Positions 51,957 to 62,469 of a stretch of DNA of 64,000 nt are shown here, one piece after another. How positions within the stretch are numbered: position 1 is the stretch's first letter; each line of letters begins with the position of its first letter. Made by a program: the position numbers and the translations under genes. The stretch covers positions 19,300 through 83,299 of the forward strand of contig WBZZ01002564.1 in NCBI GenBank assembly GCA_019918135.1, in the 5' to 3' direction. This DNA is from Paulinella micropora (Eukaryota; Cercozoa; Imbricatea; Euglyphida; Paulinellidae). The notes beneath the pieces are model-generated. The model saw only the letters and a program-made list of their open reading frames with translations. It was not told where the DNA came from and did no database searches.

Positions 51957-52369
51957 CCGTAGCAGTGGCCAGCACCACCGTTAGTAGCGGCATGGAGGTC
52001 TTGGCCTTTCTGCTCTCTTGGTTGCACTCGTTCGGGAGTTTTCTAAGACGCCTTTCCCCTCTCGCCTCCTGCCAGTCTAAGGCGGGCGGGGGGGGGGGGG
52101 GCGCTCTCCCCCCACCCCCGCCACACGCAGGCCGCGCTCTTCCCCCCCCCCCCCCGGCACGTTCCGCCGGCTAGACCAAGGCACCGGGGTGCGCCGGGGG
52201 CACGCCCCAGTGGCCCGTGCCCCCGCACGAGGCGGGGAGGGGGGGGGGAGGAGGAGGGGGGGGGGAAGGAGGAGGGGCCTTCCCCCGCCCGGCACGCGGG
52301 TTGTCGGCAGGGGGAGCAGCCGGTGGCCAGACCAAAGGCGGTCGGCAGAAGCGTGCTGGACAGAGCGGC

Positions 52370-53281
52370 ATGTTCCTCCTGTGGGCCGTCGGGGCCCTGG
52401 CCGGCCACCCCGCCGGGCCGAACTGCAGCGACGTGGTCCGAGGGGTAGAAAGCAAGCTGTCTGCCCTGAGCCCGGAGCCCGGCCGCGTCCCCTGGCTCCT
52501 GCACCAGTTCGCCCCCGGGACGGTGGATCCCGAGCGCGCGGCGCTGTACTGGGGCACGAGCCTGAGCTGGAGCCGCCTGTACCCGGGCTGGCTGCACGTG
52601 GTGTGGAGCACGCTCCAGCGCGACTGCCTGGTCCGAGAGCACGAGCGCGAGCTAGCGCTGGAGCCCGCGCAGGCCCCCGACGGCTTCCTGCAGTACTTTA
52701 TCCTGCTGCGGTACGGCGGCCTGTATGTGGACGCGGGGCTGGAAGCGCTGGCTCCTATCCGTGAGCTGCAGGAGGGCTCCGTGCAGGCGCTGTTCTCGCT
52801 CGAGACCGGGGCGCTGGTGGCGGCGCGCCCGGGCGAGGCCATCGTCGTCGAGATCCTGACCGCGCAGCTCACCGAGCTGCGCAGCCGCCCGTCCCGTCCC
52901 TGGCAGTCAGTGGACCTGGGCCCCGTCGCGGCCAGCGCCGCGCACAACGCGCTCGCGGGTTTTCTAGCCGCCCACGAGCTGGGCGCCGAGCCAGGGCCGA
53001 AGGAGGACGGCCGGTGGGTACTGTTCGCCAATAGCTCAGCCGACGGGCCCCTGTCCACCGTGCGAGTGGCCGTACCGGCGGCCCCCGCGGCGGGGCAGGA
53101 CAGGTTCGTGTTGCTGGCGCAGGTGCTGTTCGGCGCCGGGAGCGCCGGCTTGTTGCTGTACCTGCTACTGGCGAAGTGCCGGCCGCGGCGCGGGGTGCCC
53201 TTCCAGCGCCTGCCGGACTGTAAGCTCTCGCACCGGGAGGCCTCGCGGGGCCTGGCCTCAGAAATACACTATACGGATTAG
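52370..53281 (+). CDS. OCH1-like glycosyltransferase with degenerate DXD and C-terminal membrane helix (303 aa)
   Basis: ATG at 52370. A short hydrophobic N-terminus (MFLLWAVGALAG) may be a signal or anchor. LHQFAP, YPGWLHVVWS and FILLRYGGLYVDAGLEAL follow the order of the DXD sugar-binding family (OCH1/alpha-1,6-mannosyltransferase type), in which a nucleotide-sugar and metal are held by G-G-x-Y-x-D-x-D. Here the motif reads D121-A-G123, so the second Asp is lost and catalysis is doubtful unless another residue substitutes. A C-terminal helix (QVLFGAGSAGLLLYLLLAKC) anchors it in a membrane. The frame is unbroken. It would be expected in the secretory pathway, possibly modifying surface proteins like the adhesins nearby. 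Confidence 0.7.
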   Translation: MFLLWAVGALAGHPAGPNCSDVVRGVESKLSALSPEPGRVPWLLHQFAPGTVDPERAALYWGTSLSWSRLYPGWLHVVWSTLQRDCLVREHERELALEPAQAPDGFLQYFILLRYGGLYVDAGLEALAPIRELQEGSVQALFSLETGALVAARPGEAIVVEILTAQLTELRSRPSRPWQSVDLGPVAASAAHNALAGFLAAHELGAEPGPKEDGRWVLFANSSADGPLSTVRVAVPAAPAAGQDRFVLLAQVLFGAGSAGLLLYLLLAKCRPRRGVPFQRLPDCKLSHREASRGLASEIHYTD

Positions 53282-53536
53282 GCGGCCGCGGCAGCCCGGG
53301 GCCGCGTGCGCCGCCGGGGGGGGGGAGAGAAGAGCGAGGCCAGGACAGGCCGTGCTAAGTAAAAGAAAAACAGTCTGGTAGCCAGGCCGGAACCGGTTGA
53401 CTGAACCTGCGGGCTCCTGGGGGGAACCCCCCTCCCCGGACTTTACTCTACTTTAATGCCAGTGCGCGCCAGCCCTTCCTGCCCCCGCCGGGCGTAACGA
53501 ACCTGTAGCTCCTCCCCCCTCCCCCCCCTCCACGGA
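53282..53536. other. Intergenic between convergent genes
   Basis: GC-rich with G-runs and an A-rich pocket (AAGTAAAAGAAAAACAG near 53357) that may serve 3'-end formation of the glycosyltransferase gene. No gene seen. Confidence 0.5.
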
Positions 53537-55552
53537 CTACGTCCGGGCCGAGGCCTGGGCCAGGGCCACCCGCACGCACCCGGCGGTGGCCTGGTCAAGG
53601 TTGACCAGCCTGATCTCCTGCAGCGCGGGGTGGCGGTCCTGGCGGCAGAATTCCGCACAGGTCTCGACAATAATCCGCGCGCCCTCCTCCTTGGGAAAGC
53701 CAAAGATCCCCGTCGAGATCGCCGGCACGGCCAGCCAGCGGAACCCACTCCGGTCGGCCTGCTCGAGCACGGCTCGCACGGCCTGGGCCAGTCGTTGGCG
53801 GTGCTCGGGGGTTAGCGGCTCCCCTGCCCGGACACAAGGGCCCACCACATGCAGTATCGCCTCCGCCCGCAGCGTGCCGGCAGTGGTCGCCGCGACCTCG
53901 CCCAGCCACAGCCTACCGCCATTACACCGGAGCCAGGCCTGGCTCTCCCGGTTGATGTCCTCACCTCCCCTTTCTACGAGCGCTCTAGCCACCCCACCGT
54001 CGTGCTTAAGCAGGGAGTTGGCGGGGTTCACGAGAGCGCCGCGGCCGTCCCCAGCCTCGTCGCAGAGATCGCCTTGGTAGGCGCGGAGGAGGGGTCCGTC
54101 CGGGCGGGGGCGCCATTCGATCGCGCCGGGTATAGCCTGCGTGTAGAGCTCACCGAGACTGCCGTAGTGCAGCAGGCTGATGTCGAGCACGGGGCCCGCC
54201 CCCGGGAGCGGCATTTCTCGCACTCGATGGAGGGCCCAGTTGAGCGCGGCCGCGATAGCCCCGGGGGGATTGCCAAAGGCCCCGCCCCCGACGGAGGTCA
54301 AGAAGACTGGCACGGAACGACGCGGCACCGACCGCCAGTAGCGCCTCAGCGCAAACAGCAGGGTGGCCTCGTACAGAGCTTCCAACACGAGCCGGGCCAG
54401 CGGGTACCAGTCACCCACGCTGTCGTCATTCGGACCCACGGCGTACGTAAGGCCTAGCGCAGAACATAGCGCCTGGTGCACGAACTGCCAGGGGGCGGCG
54501 GCCCGCGGTGTGGGCAGCCAGAAGGTGTCCCCCTGGCGCGACGCGAACGGCACCTCTGCCCCTTCGACGAAGCCCAAGCACAATTTGTCCCGGAGCTCTT
54601 GCCGCTGGACGTCCGTGTATTGCAGCAGGTGCTGCCCGATGAGCTTCATGTCCTGGCGGCTGCAGAACACGTAGCCGTTCTGCACTCGCAGGAAGCCCTT
54701 GCCGTCCTTAATCCGCCCCTGCAGCTGGCCCCGCAGGTGCTCGCGGACGCCCGAGAGGTTATCAGTCGGGGTGGTGTGGTACTGCCGGTAGAAGAGGGCC
54801 GGCGCGGTGGCCAGCACACAGTCGGGCCCCTGCGTGTGGTCCGAATAGTAGCAGGTGATGCCCCTGTCAGGTGCATGCTGGGGGGAGGGTGCCTCCCGGC
54901 AGTTGAACTGTGACGCGACCTGAAAGACGGCGCCGTTGTGCCGTGGATCGCAATGCTCATTAAAGGCCGAGCAAGTCACGCGGTGCGTCACCGACACGGA
55001 CGTGCGCCCCCGGCCTGCCGGCTGCCCGCGGGCGTCCTCGAGCACACTAGCCCTGAGCGCCCCTAGCGCCAGGACCTGGAATTTGCCCGCGGCGAACGTC
55101 CGGGCCGGCCGGCCCGGGACCTCGAAGCGCAGGTAGGTGTTGTCTGGCTTCGTGAGGACCTGGTACCACTGCCGGAGGTCGTCGGGCACAGGTTTCTCAG
55201 AGCCACGCTTCTTTTCCTCCAAGCCGAACAGCAGTTCGAACCAGTCGTCGCCAGTGGCCGAGGGCCCGTGCTCCGGGCGGTCGCCCGAGCCACTCCTGCG
55301 CTCGCCGATGGCCGGGGGCCCGTGCTCCAGGCGGTAGCCCAAGCCCCAGCTGCGCAGGTACCGCAGGTCTAGCGTCATTCGCAGCAGCAGCGTCGGTGAC
55401 TCGTGCCGACCGGCCAGCGCCCGGGAATTGGCCCAAGCGCGCCAGGAGGGCTCTCGCGGTGTGGCGTACAGCAGGTCCAGGAAGCTGGCCAGGTAAGGAG
55501 GCAGCGCGCTCCACGTGCAGGGCCAGAGCTCGGCGCTGGACGGGCCCGTCAC
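53537..55552 (-). CDS. Macro-domain fusion protein
   Basis: One unbroken frame; the first ATG is at 55378 (613 aa), but coding-like sequence continues upstream to about 55552, where it meets the divergent HYR gene. The middle region has AVFQVASQFNC, HTQGPDCVLATAPALFYRQY and VPVFLTSVGGGAFGNPPGAI, phrases I know from a conserved eukaryotic/bacterial protein family of unknown activity. The C-terminal 180 residues are a macro domain: ALVNPANSLLKHDGGVARAL, HVVGP, LAVPAISTGIFGFP. Macro domains bind or hydrolyse ADP-ribose, so the fusion hints at an ADP-ribose-linked role for the middle domain. A tandem EHGPxAxG repeat lies near 55260-55330. No membrane segment; probably cytosolic or nuclear. Confidence 0.7.
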   Translation of the reverse strand: MTGPSSAELWPCTWSALPPYLASFLDLLYATPREPSWRAWANSRALAGRHESPTLLLRMTLDLRYLRSWGLGYRLEHGPPAIGERRSGSGDRPEHGPSATGDDWFELLFGLEEKKRGSEKPVPDDLRQWYQVLTKPDNTYLRFEVPGRPARTFAAGKFQVLALGALRASVLEDARGQPAGRGRTSVSVTHRVTCSAFNEHCDPRHNGAVFQVASQFNCREAPSPQHAPDRGITCYYSDHTQGPDCVLATAPALFYRQYHTTPTDNLSGVREHLRGQLQGRIKDGKGFLRVQNGYVFCSRQDMKLIGQHLLQYTDVQRQELRDKLCLGFVEGAEVPFASRQGDTFWLPTPRAAAPWQFVHQALCSALGLTYAVGPNDDSVGDWYPLARLVLEALYEATLLFALRRYWRSVPRRSVPVFLTSVGGGAFGNPPGAIAAALNWALHRVREMPLPGAGPVLDISLLHYGSLGELYTQAIPGAIEWRPRPDGPLLRAYQGDLCDEAGDGRGALVNPANSLLKHDGGVARALVERGGEDINRESQAWLRCNGGRLWLGEVAATTAGTLRAEAILHVVGPCVRAGEPLTPEHRQRLAQAVRAVLEQADRSGFRWLAVPAISTGIFGFPKEEGARIIVETCAEFCRQDRHPALQEIRLVNLDQATAGCVRVALAQASART

Positions 55553-58411
55553 GACGCTCCACGTGCTGCAGTCGCGCTACGCCGCCGACGCCGACACCAA
55601 CATCTCGCACCGCGCGCGCCACTACTACCCCGGGCTGGACCTGAACGTGCTGTGGCCGCAGCTCGTGCCGCCGAGCGCGGGCGAGCCACCGTACCTGCCC
55701 TTCTACGCGCGGGACCAGGTGGCGCTCGCGTCCGCCAGCATCAACAACCAGACGCTCCGGCCGGCGGACTGGGCCGCGAGCGCGGCGGCCTTCAACACCC
55801 AGGCCTTCCGCGACGGCCTCACCACGGTGCCGCGGAACACGACCGCGACGGCGGCCACGCTGGCGGACCTGGTCTTCCAGGAGGCGCAGGGGCTCGTGGC
55901 CTACTGGGCCGGCCGGGGCCAGCGCACCACGGTGGCGGCCGAGCTCAACCAGCTCGCGTACCGGCTGGCCGAGATCGCGTACTGGCAGCAGCAGGAGCTG
56001 CGGCTCGGCACCAACGCCTTCACGGGCCGCTTCGTCGACGAGAGCGGCAACGAGGTGGTGTTTACTTTCCTCTGCAACCTGCAGGACTCGCAGCCGCCCG
56101 TCTTCTACGACTGCCCGGCGTCCGAGTTTGTGCGCTACACGAGCACGTGCGACGCGCTCGACAACTTCACGGACCGCTGCACGTTTGCGGACGTGGGCCT
56201 GCACTTTGGCGACGACCTGTACCTGAGCGCCACGTACGGCGGCGGCCGCAACGGCTCGGCGGTCGTGAGCCCGGGCACGGTGAACGCCGACACCACGCTG
56301 CCGCGGTCGCTGACGGTGGACGACGAGGCGGGCAACGTGCGCACGTGCAGCCTCAGCTTCCGCGCCGTGGACGACACGCCGCCGCGCTTCGTGGACTGCC
56401 CGCCCGCGCTGCAGCCCGGCTGGAACGACCGCACGGTGCGCATCCCGCAGCCGGGCCAGGCGCAGACGACGCTGCCGACCAACAGCTTCTACACGGGCCT
56501 GGCGGGGCTCGCCGTTGACAACGTGTGGCCGGCGTCGCTGATGACCAACGTGACGGTGGTGCGGGCCGGCGCGGGCGTAGTGCAGAGCGCGTACGGCACG
56601 GACGAGGCGTTCCACGCGGGCTGGGCCTTCGCGCCCGGCGTGCACACGGTGAGCTTCCAGGTGGCGGACCAGGCGCTGGCCCCCAACGTGCAGCCGGAGC
56701 GCTGCACGTACACGTTCGAGGTGCTGCCCGCCTACGCCGCGCCGCGGCTGGCATCGCTGGTGCTGAGCTACACGGTGGCGCGCGTCGGCAACTCGACGAC
56801 GCACTTCACGGGCACCGTCGACTACGTGCTTGCCACCAACTTCCCGTACGTCAGCAGCTACAACGGCTCCCACGGCCTGACGCTGAGCGGCAACGTCAGC
56901 CAGGCCGCCGTGGCCCGGGGCGCGGCGGCGGACCAGAACTGCGGCGCCGACCCGGCCGGGCGCCTGGCGCAGTACGGCGGCCGCTGCTTCCAGCGCTACG
57001 TCGCGACCTTTAGCATCGACGCGTGCGACCCCGTGCAGACGACGCTGCTCGTGCCGCACGACCTGGACTGCGCGCACATGACGCAGGCCCTGAGCGACAT
57101 CGACGGCGGCTGCACGACGCGGGCGTGGCAGGAGGTGGAGCTGTCGTTCGTGGCCCAGGAGTTCTGCTCCCTGGAGCTGGCCAGCAACAGCCTCAACGGC
57201 TGCATCGTGCCCGTGAACGAGTCGTACGCGCGCGCCCTGCTCGCGAGCCTCGCCGACTACCAGCAGGTGCGGGGCGGCGACATCGTGGCCACCACGGTCT
57301 TCTACGCCGCCTCCAACCAGTCCACGGGGCGGGTGCGCCTGTGCTTCATCGGCTACGTGCTGTCGGACTCGGGCCTGGTGGTGGAGGACGTGGCGCTCGA
57401 CCCCAGCGCGGGCTCGGTGGTCTTCACGCTCAACAACCAGAGCTACACCGTGAGCGAGCTGGACGTGCTCAACACGACGCAGACGCCCAGCAACCTCGTG
57501 GCCTTCTGCGCCAACCTGAGCGTGCCCGACTACAACGAGACGTCCATCGGCGTCCAGGTCTCGTTCCGCGCCGCCGTCGCGTACCAGCTCGCCCCCAGCG
57601 CCGGGCGCCGCCGCCGCCACCTGCAGCAGCCGGTCCGGCCGGGCGCCCAGCCCGGGCAGTGGACGCGCGAGCTCGTGGAGCGCCGGCTGTGGGACGACCC
57701 GCAGGCCCTGCTAGCGCGCATGCAGCAACCGGAGGCGGCGCCCGCCGCCCCACCCCGCCGGCGCTCCGTGCTGCAGAACGCGGATGCGCTGTCGGACGTG
57801 GGCCAGACCGAGTTCTTCGAGCTGTACATCGTGGCCGGCCCGGGGTCGCCGCCGGCACCCGCCGGCCTCGCGGAGCCCGGGGCCCAGCCCGGCGATGGCG
57901 GCGGCCGGGGCGGCCTGCAGAAGCTGGAGGAGTGGCTGCGCGTGCCGCTGTTCCAGTTCGCCGGCTTCGTCGTGAGCCGCGGGGTGCTGGTGCTGGCCGG
58001 CGCCGCCCTGCTGCTGTGCTGCCTGTGCGTGGGGTGCTGCGTAGGCGTCCACCGCACGCTGTACCACCGCGCCTGCTGGGGCCGCGCCCAGCTGCCGCTC
58101 GACGAGTCCGCCCCCAAGCGCGCCCACTCCTGCGCGCCGGGCGGGGGCAGGTGTACGTGGCGGACGAGGGGCCGCTGCCCGGTGCGTACCACGACGAGGC
58201 GGACGCAGGGGCCGAGGAAGCGCTCGGGGACGACAGCGATGCCGACGAAGGCACGCTCAGCCACCGCCACCGGTCGCTGCCGGGCGAGTTCGACCACGAC
58301 GCCTCCCCGGGCCCGGCCCCGCAGGACAGGCTCCTGCTAGACACGTCCTCGTCCTGGCAGGACCTCGTCAGTGGGGGCGACCACCACGACACGCGGGTCA
58401 CGCTGCCCTAG
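55515..58411 (+). pseudogene. HYR-domain type I membrane protein, 5' truncated, frameshift in the tail
   Basis: Long extracellular part with repeated phrases such as DDTPPRFVDCPPALQPGW and DSQPPVFYDCPASEFV, typical of HYR (hyalin-repeat) domains of the Ig-like fold. There are many N-x-S/T sites and paired Cys. A membrane helix (FVVSRGVLVLAGAALLLCCL, about 57960-58020) precedes a tail that shifts frame near 58140. The other frame gives an acidic cytoplasmic tail (DEADAGAEEALGDDSDADEG) ending at 58411. There is no ATG or signal peptide: an in-frame stop at 55494 lies just upstream and the first usable codon is GTG, so the gene is probably cut at its 5' end at the head-to-head junction with the macro-domain gene. 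Expected role: adhesion or receptor. Confidence 0.65.
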
Positions 58412-58536
58412 CTTTGGCCGGGAGCGCGCTGGACCACGGGCGGCAAGCAGCCGGGTGAGGAGGTTAGGCAGGGGTAGACAGGTGAGGTGGGGGTGGAATT
58501 GTGTGTGTGTGTGTGTGTACGGAACCGACCAGTCTG

Positions 58537-58565
58537 AATAAAGCAAGCAAGCAAGCAAGCAAGAC
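58537..58565 (+). terminator. AATAAA signal and AGCA repeat after the HYR gene
   Basis: AATAAA at 58537-58542, 126 bases after the stop of the HYR gene, runs straight into an (AGCA)n microsatellite. A GT dinucleotide run precedes it at 58500-58519. Confidence 0.6.
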
Positions 58566-58862
58566 CGAGCAGGGTTGACTGGTGTGGGGTTGACTAGTGT
58601 GGGGCTGCCCCCCCCCCCCCTCGAGCCTACCGGCAGGCAGCCGGTGCCGGCCGGACGACGACCCCCCCTCCTGCGCTCTGGGCCCGCCCGTGCGTGTGCG
58701 ACGGGCGGTTAGCACCGCCCCCCCCTGCCTCCCCCCCCCCCCCTGCCGCCCCCGCTCCGCCCGGGCCGGCTGGCTCAGCTCTGGCGGGCGCGGCGGTGAC
58801 ACAGCCCTAAAGTGAGCTACTAGCCCTCTCCCGCCAGGCCCCGCTAGCCGGTCGTCCGCCCC

Positions 58863-60187
58863 ATGGACGGCGTTCTCCCCCCGACCGTGGGGGCTCACGT
58901 GTGGAGTCGTGTCACGGGCTACTTGAAGCTGTCCGACCTGGCGGTTCTGGCGTGCGCCACGAGCGAACAGCGAAATCTGCAAGCCACCCCCGGCTTTTGG
59001 ACCCGCTACTCTTGTCCAGGACTGGACTTGGACCAAGAGCTGCCGGCCAAGCTGCTGCAGCTCTGGGGGCCGGTCTGGAGCCGAGCGGGCGTGCCTATCC
59101 AGCGGGTCCGTGTCGACGAAACCAAGCTGTTCTCGCTGCCGCCTGAGCTGTGGTGTTTTCAGATCACAGAACTAGACCTGGAGCTGTCAGACCTGACTGA
59201 GGACATCGTCCACCAGCTGAACTCACTGTGCAACAAGGTACAGACGTTGTCCCTTCGTCTCGAAAGCAAGTTCGTACGTGTGGCGCCCTGGAGAAAGGAA
59301 ACACGCCGAAGACAGCTGACCACGCAGGGTGTGCGGCGCCTGGGAAGCTTACACTCACCGGTGCAGGCGCTGGCCTGCCGTGGTCTGCCAGAAGGAGTAG
59401 CCCTGGAATTATTTAGCCAACCCATAAAGGGGCTGCGGCGGCTGGCAATAACCGGCGCCTATGCTAATGTCTACACTGGTTTTGACCAAGCGGAAATAGA
59501 CGCTCGACTACGGGGGGGCTGGCCTCTTTGGTAGAGAAACAAGCGGCGACCCTCGAGGAGCTGTCCCTAGCCCATAATTCGGATATAGATGCAACGCTGT
59601 GGCCGATCCTGCGGCAGCTGTCGGAGCTGCGGCGGTTGGATCTGACAGGCTGTCATCGCTTGCTTGGCCTCGAAGGGCTGCGCCACCTGTCGGCGCTCAA
59701 GAACCTCGAGGAGCTGAGCTTGGGGGAGTGGCAATCACTGGAACCCGGCCACCTACGCGAGGTAGCCAAGTGCTGCCCCAGACTCCGGCGCCTGGACCTG
59801 TCAGGTGTCAGGCTTGATGACACCAAGTTAGCAGCCCTGTTGGAGGCCAAGAGCCTCCAGGAGAGCCTCTGGGAGCTCCACCTGTGCCGCAAGCCACCTC
59901 GTTCAGCGTCCCCCCTGCTCATGGCCCACGGCCTAGCGACCTTGGCACAACTGCCCCACCTGCGGGTGCTGAGCTTGGGGGTAAGCGACGGAGACCAAGT
60001 AGTGGAGTCACTCAGCCGGCTGACGTGGCTGGTAGACCTGCGGCTGTTCGCGGAACGGCTAAGCGTCGACGGCTTACTCCGGCTCCGGCAGGGGCTGCCT
60101 CGCCTCCAGTGGGAAATGCCTTTATTGACTGATTGTGTGCTTCACGGGAGGAAGACGAATCATGAGCCTGCCGGACCAGCGCGCTAG
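58863..60187 (+). pseudogene. F-box-like LRR protein, one frameshift
   Basis: ATG at 58863. Residues 5-45 (LPPTVGAHVWSRVTGYLKLSDLAVLAC... FWTRY) fit an F-box, the motif that binds SKP1 and recruits targets to SCF ubiquitin ligases. LRR units follow (ITELDLELSDLTEDIVHQL, VQTLSLRLESK). A G-run near 59513 shifts the frame. The second frame (59528-60187) continues with canonical LRRs such as LRRLDLTGCHRLLGLEGLR and LRRLDLSGVRLDDTKLAALL. The break is at GGGGGGG, so it may be a sequencing error and the gene may be intact. F-box proteins are a common way for large DNA viruses and parasites to redirect host ubiquitination; a host gene is also possible. Confidence 0.7.
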
Positions 60188-60216
60188 TTCTACTTAGGCC
60201 GGGAACACTGTACTCG

Positions 60217-60222
60217 AATAAA
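60217..60222 (+). terminator. AATAAA polyadenylation signal
   Basis: AATAAA in TACTCGAATAAAGCGTCC, 30 bases after the stop of the F-box/LRR gene. Confidence 0.65.
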
Positions 60223-60279
60223 GCGTCCAGGAGGCACAAATTATTGTTACACCAGCTGGTGAGAAGAGCGGGGTGCCCG

Positions 60280-62214
60280 TCAGACGAAGGCCGGGGCCGT
60301 TCGGAAAGGCCACAGGCAGTGTAGGCAACAAAGCAGCGCCGCCGCGTCGGCCGGCGAGATAGTGCCAGTCGCCACCGGCTGCCGCTGCCAGGCGGGCTCG
60401 GGCGGGCACTTTTCTTGCAGGAACTGGGCTAGCACAGAAAGTACGCCCTCGCGTACCGACGGTCGCCCCTGGCCGGGGGCGTCCGGCCCGAACGCCGCTC
60501 GGAACAACAGAGATCCCGCTTCTCGCCAGCCGCGAAGCAAGATCACGCGGGCCCGACCGGCGGCGTCGCTGGCGTCACCGGCCGCGTCGCTGGCGCCGGC
60601 ATCGCCTGCCTCGCAGGCGGCGCCCAGAAAACGCTCTTTGGGGGTGGCCAGTGGAGGGGGTCACTGGCGCCGCTACGCAGGCACTGGCACAGGTGGAGGC
60701 AGGCGTCGCGCAACATCCGGACGTCCTCCACGCAGGAGCTCACAGCGGTGGTCACGTGCTCCGTGACTTGGGCCGGTGTCTGGCCGCGTGGGTAAGGCCG
60801 GCCACCTAGTACCAGCCGCCACAGGTTCGGATCCCCGTGCTGGCCAGCTAAGAGTAACAGCCGTAGACCCCCTGGGCCTGAACGGTGCCGCAGACTGTAT
60901 TGCACATAGTGGTGGCTACGAGCCTGTAAGAGGGTGTGCCAGGAGGACGCCGTGTCGGGAGCCCGTGCCCGCAGCCACTGGACGCAGCGCTCAAACTCTG
61001 GCTCAGACACCACCAGGCCGTAGTCTAGGAACAGGCCCAGCAAAAAAACCAGCCGCCACGGCGAGCCCGACGGAAACAGGGCCCCCTGAACTAACCAGAA
61101 ATAGGCGGCGGCGACAGCCAGGTCGAGCCGCTCGCTGGCAGTCGACGCGGGCTCAGCCAGCCACGTAGTCCTGGCTTCCTTCTCGGTCCGGGTAGAGACC
61201 CCGCAGTGAGGAACCACGGGACTGCAGCTGACGTCCAACGCGGGGGGCTTGACCACTTGCAAACGGAACCACGCAGGCAGAGCTTCCGCCCGCCACTCTA
61301 TCTTCACCTGGCCATGGTCTGGGCTCGCCGTGACTCCGGCTGCCAACAAAAAGCCCAACCGCCGGTAGCCCGCCACGGACAGGTGGCAGCGCCAGTTGGC
61401 AGGCAAACCCTCCCAGCGCAATTCGTCGAGCCACGACCCCGACACTGTCAGCTGGGCGGGCCCCGGCCCCGCCAGGGTACAGATCACGGGCGGGCTTTGC
61501 ACGCTGTGGTTGGCTTCGGGGTTGATGGTTAGTTCGCAGAGCAAAGGGCCCGGCTGGACAGTGGTCCTCGTCGCTCGCGGCAGCACCAGGCGCTCCAGCA
61601 CCGGACAGCCAACGACGACACGTGCTGGCAAAGCCCCGTTGCCAGGGCTGTGACCGTCCCCAGCCGGGGGCAATCTTCGATGCTAAGTTGTAGCTGGCTC
61701 CCGGAGGGTCCGGCGGCCCCGCCGCGACGCGACGCGTTGAGCACGAGACGGCCTACGTCACAACGCAGCAGGTGGAAACTGGCGTCGGAGGGGAGCGTCA
61801 GCCCCGCGATCGACCACGTTTTCTCCCAGAAAGAGGCGTTCGCTAAAAACACTTTAGTAGCGTTGGTGGCGAAGAGGAAGAGCTCGGGGGGGACAACCAA
61901 CTGGTAAGGCCGTGTCGGACCGCCATCGAGGCGGACGGTTGTTACGTACTGCCACATGTCTCTCAGGCCCGCGGAGTTGACCAAGCAAGCTAGCAGCTTT
62001 GACCAGCGCTCGGCGGCCCCCGGCCAGAGGCATCCGCCTCGAAAGCGAGGGTCAGGTTCGTTTTGTGCGACCTGCGTTGCCTCTGCCAGCTCTGCTCGAG
62101 CTTTGTCACTGTCTCTTGGAGTCCAGCGTCGCCCCCTGGCTGCGACACGGTTTGCTGTGCCTGGACCCACAGAGACAGGAAGTTCGGGAGAGAAGCGTCG
62201 GGGCGCTGGGACAT
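60280..62214 (-). pseudogene. LRR-like/ankyrin-like repeat protein, several frame breaks (paralogue A)
   Basis: The start at 62214 (MSQRPDASLPNFLSLWVQ) opens a helical N-terminus. Frame changes near 62020, 61640 and 60600 join the remaining open stretches. LRR-like units are LSIEDCPRLGTVTAL, VVGCPVLERLVLP and LTVSGSWLDELRWEGLP. The second half is helical (ASERLDLAVAAAYFWLVQGALF, WRLVFLLGLFLDYGLVVSE) with a weakly ankyrin-like stretch (LLLAGQHGDPNLWRLVLGG, RGQTPAQVTEHV). The last frame ends at 60280 with a Cys/Leu-rich tail. Closely similar in order and wording to the partial gene at 62470-64000, so the two are tandem duplicates. Function unknown. Confidence 0.55.
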
Positions 62215-62469
62215 ACTACGCGAGAGGGGGGGGGGGGGGAGAGCAGTACTACACGAGGGGGAGCAGTCTGTCCCACTTGGTCTCGGCGAGAGCTTTACTT
62301 GGTCCCAGCCCCCTTTTCCGTCCTCCACCTTGCGCGATCTGTTCCAACCGGGGAGGAGGAGGCAGCGTCGGCTCTGCGTACAGGGGAGAGCGGGGGGGGA
62401 GGAGGGAAGGAGGAGAAGAATGTGCGGGGGTGCGTGGTCCGTGGGAGGGAAGGGGGCGTCGGAGGGGGG

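Noticed and set aside
55197..57620. Minus-strand 807-residue frame opposite the HYR gene
   Set aside because: It translates to His/Arg/Val/Ala-rich sequence without hydrophobic periodicity, typical of antisense GC-rich DNA, while the plus strand encodes clear HYR repeats and a membrane helix.
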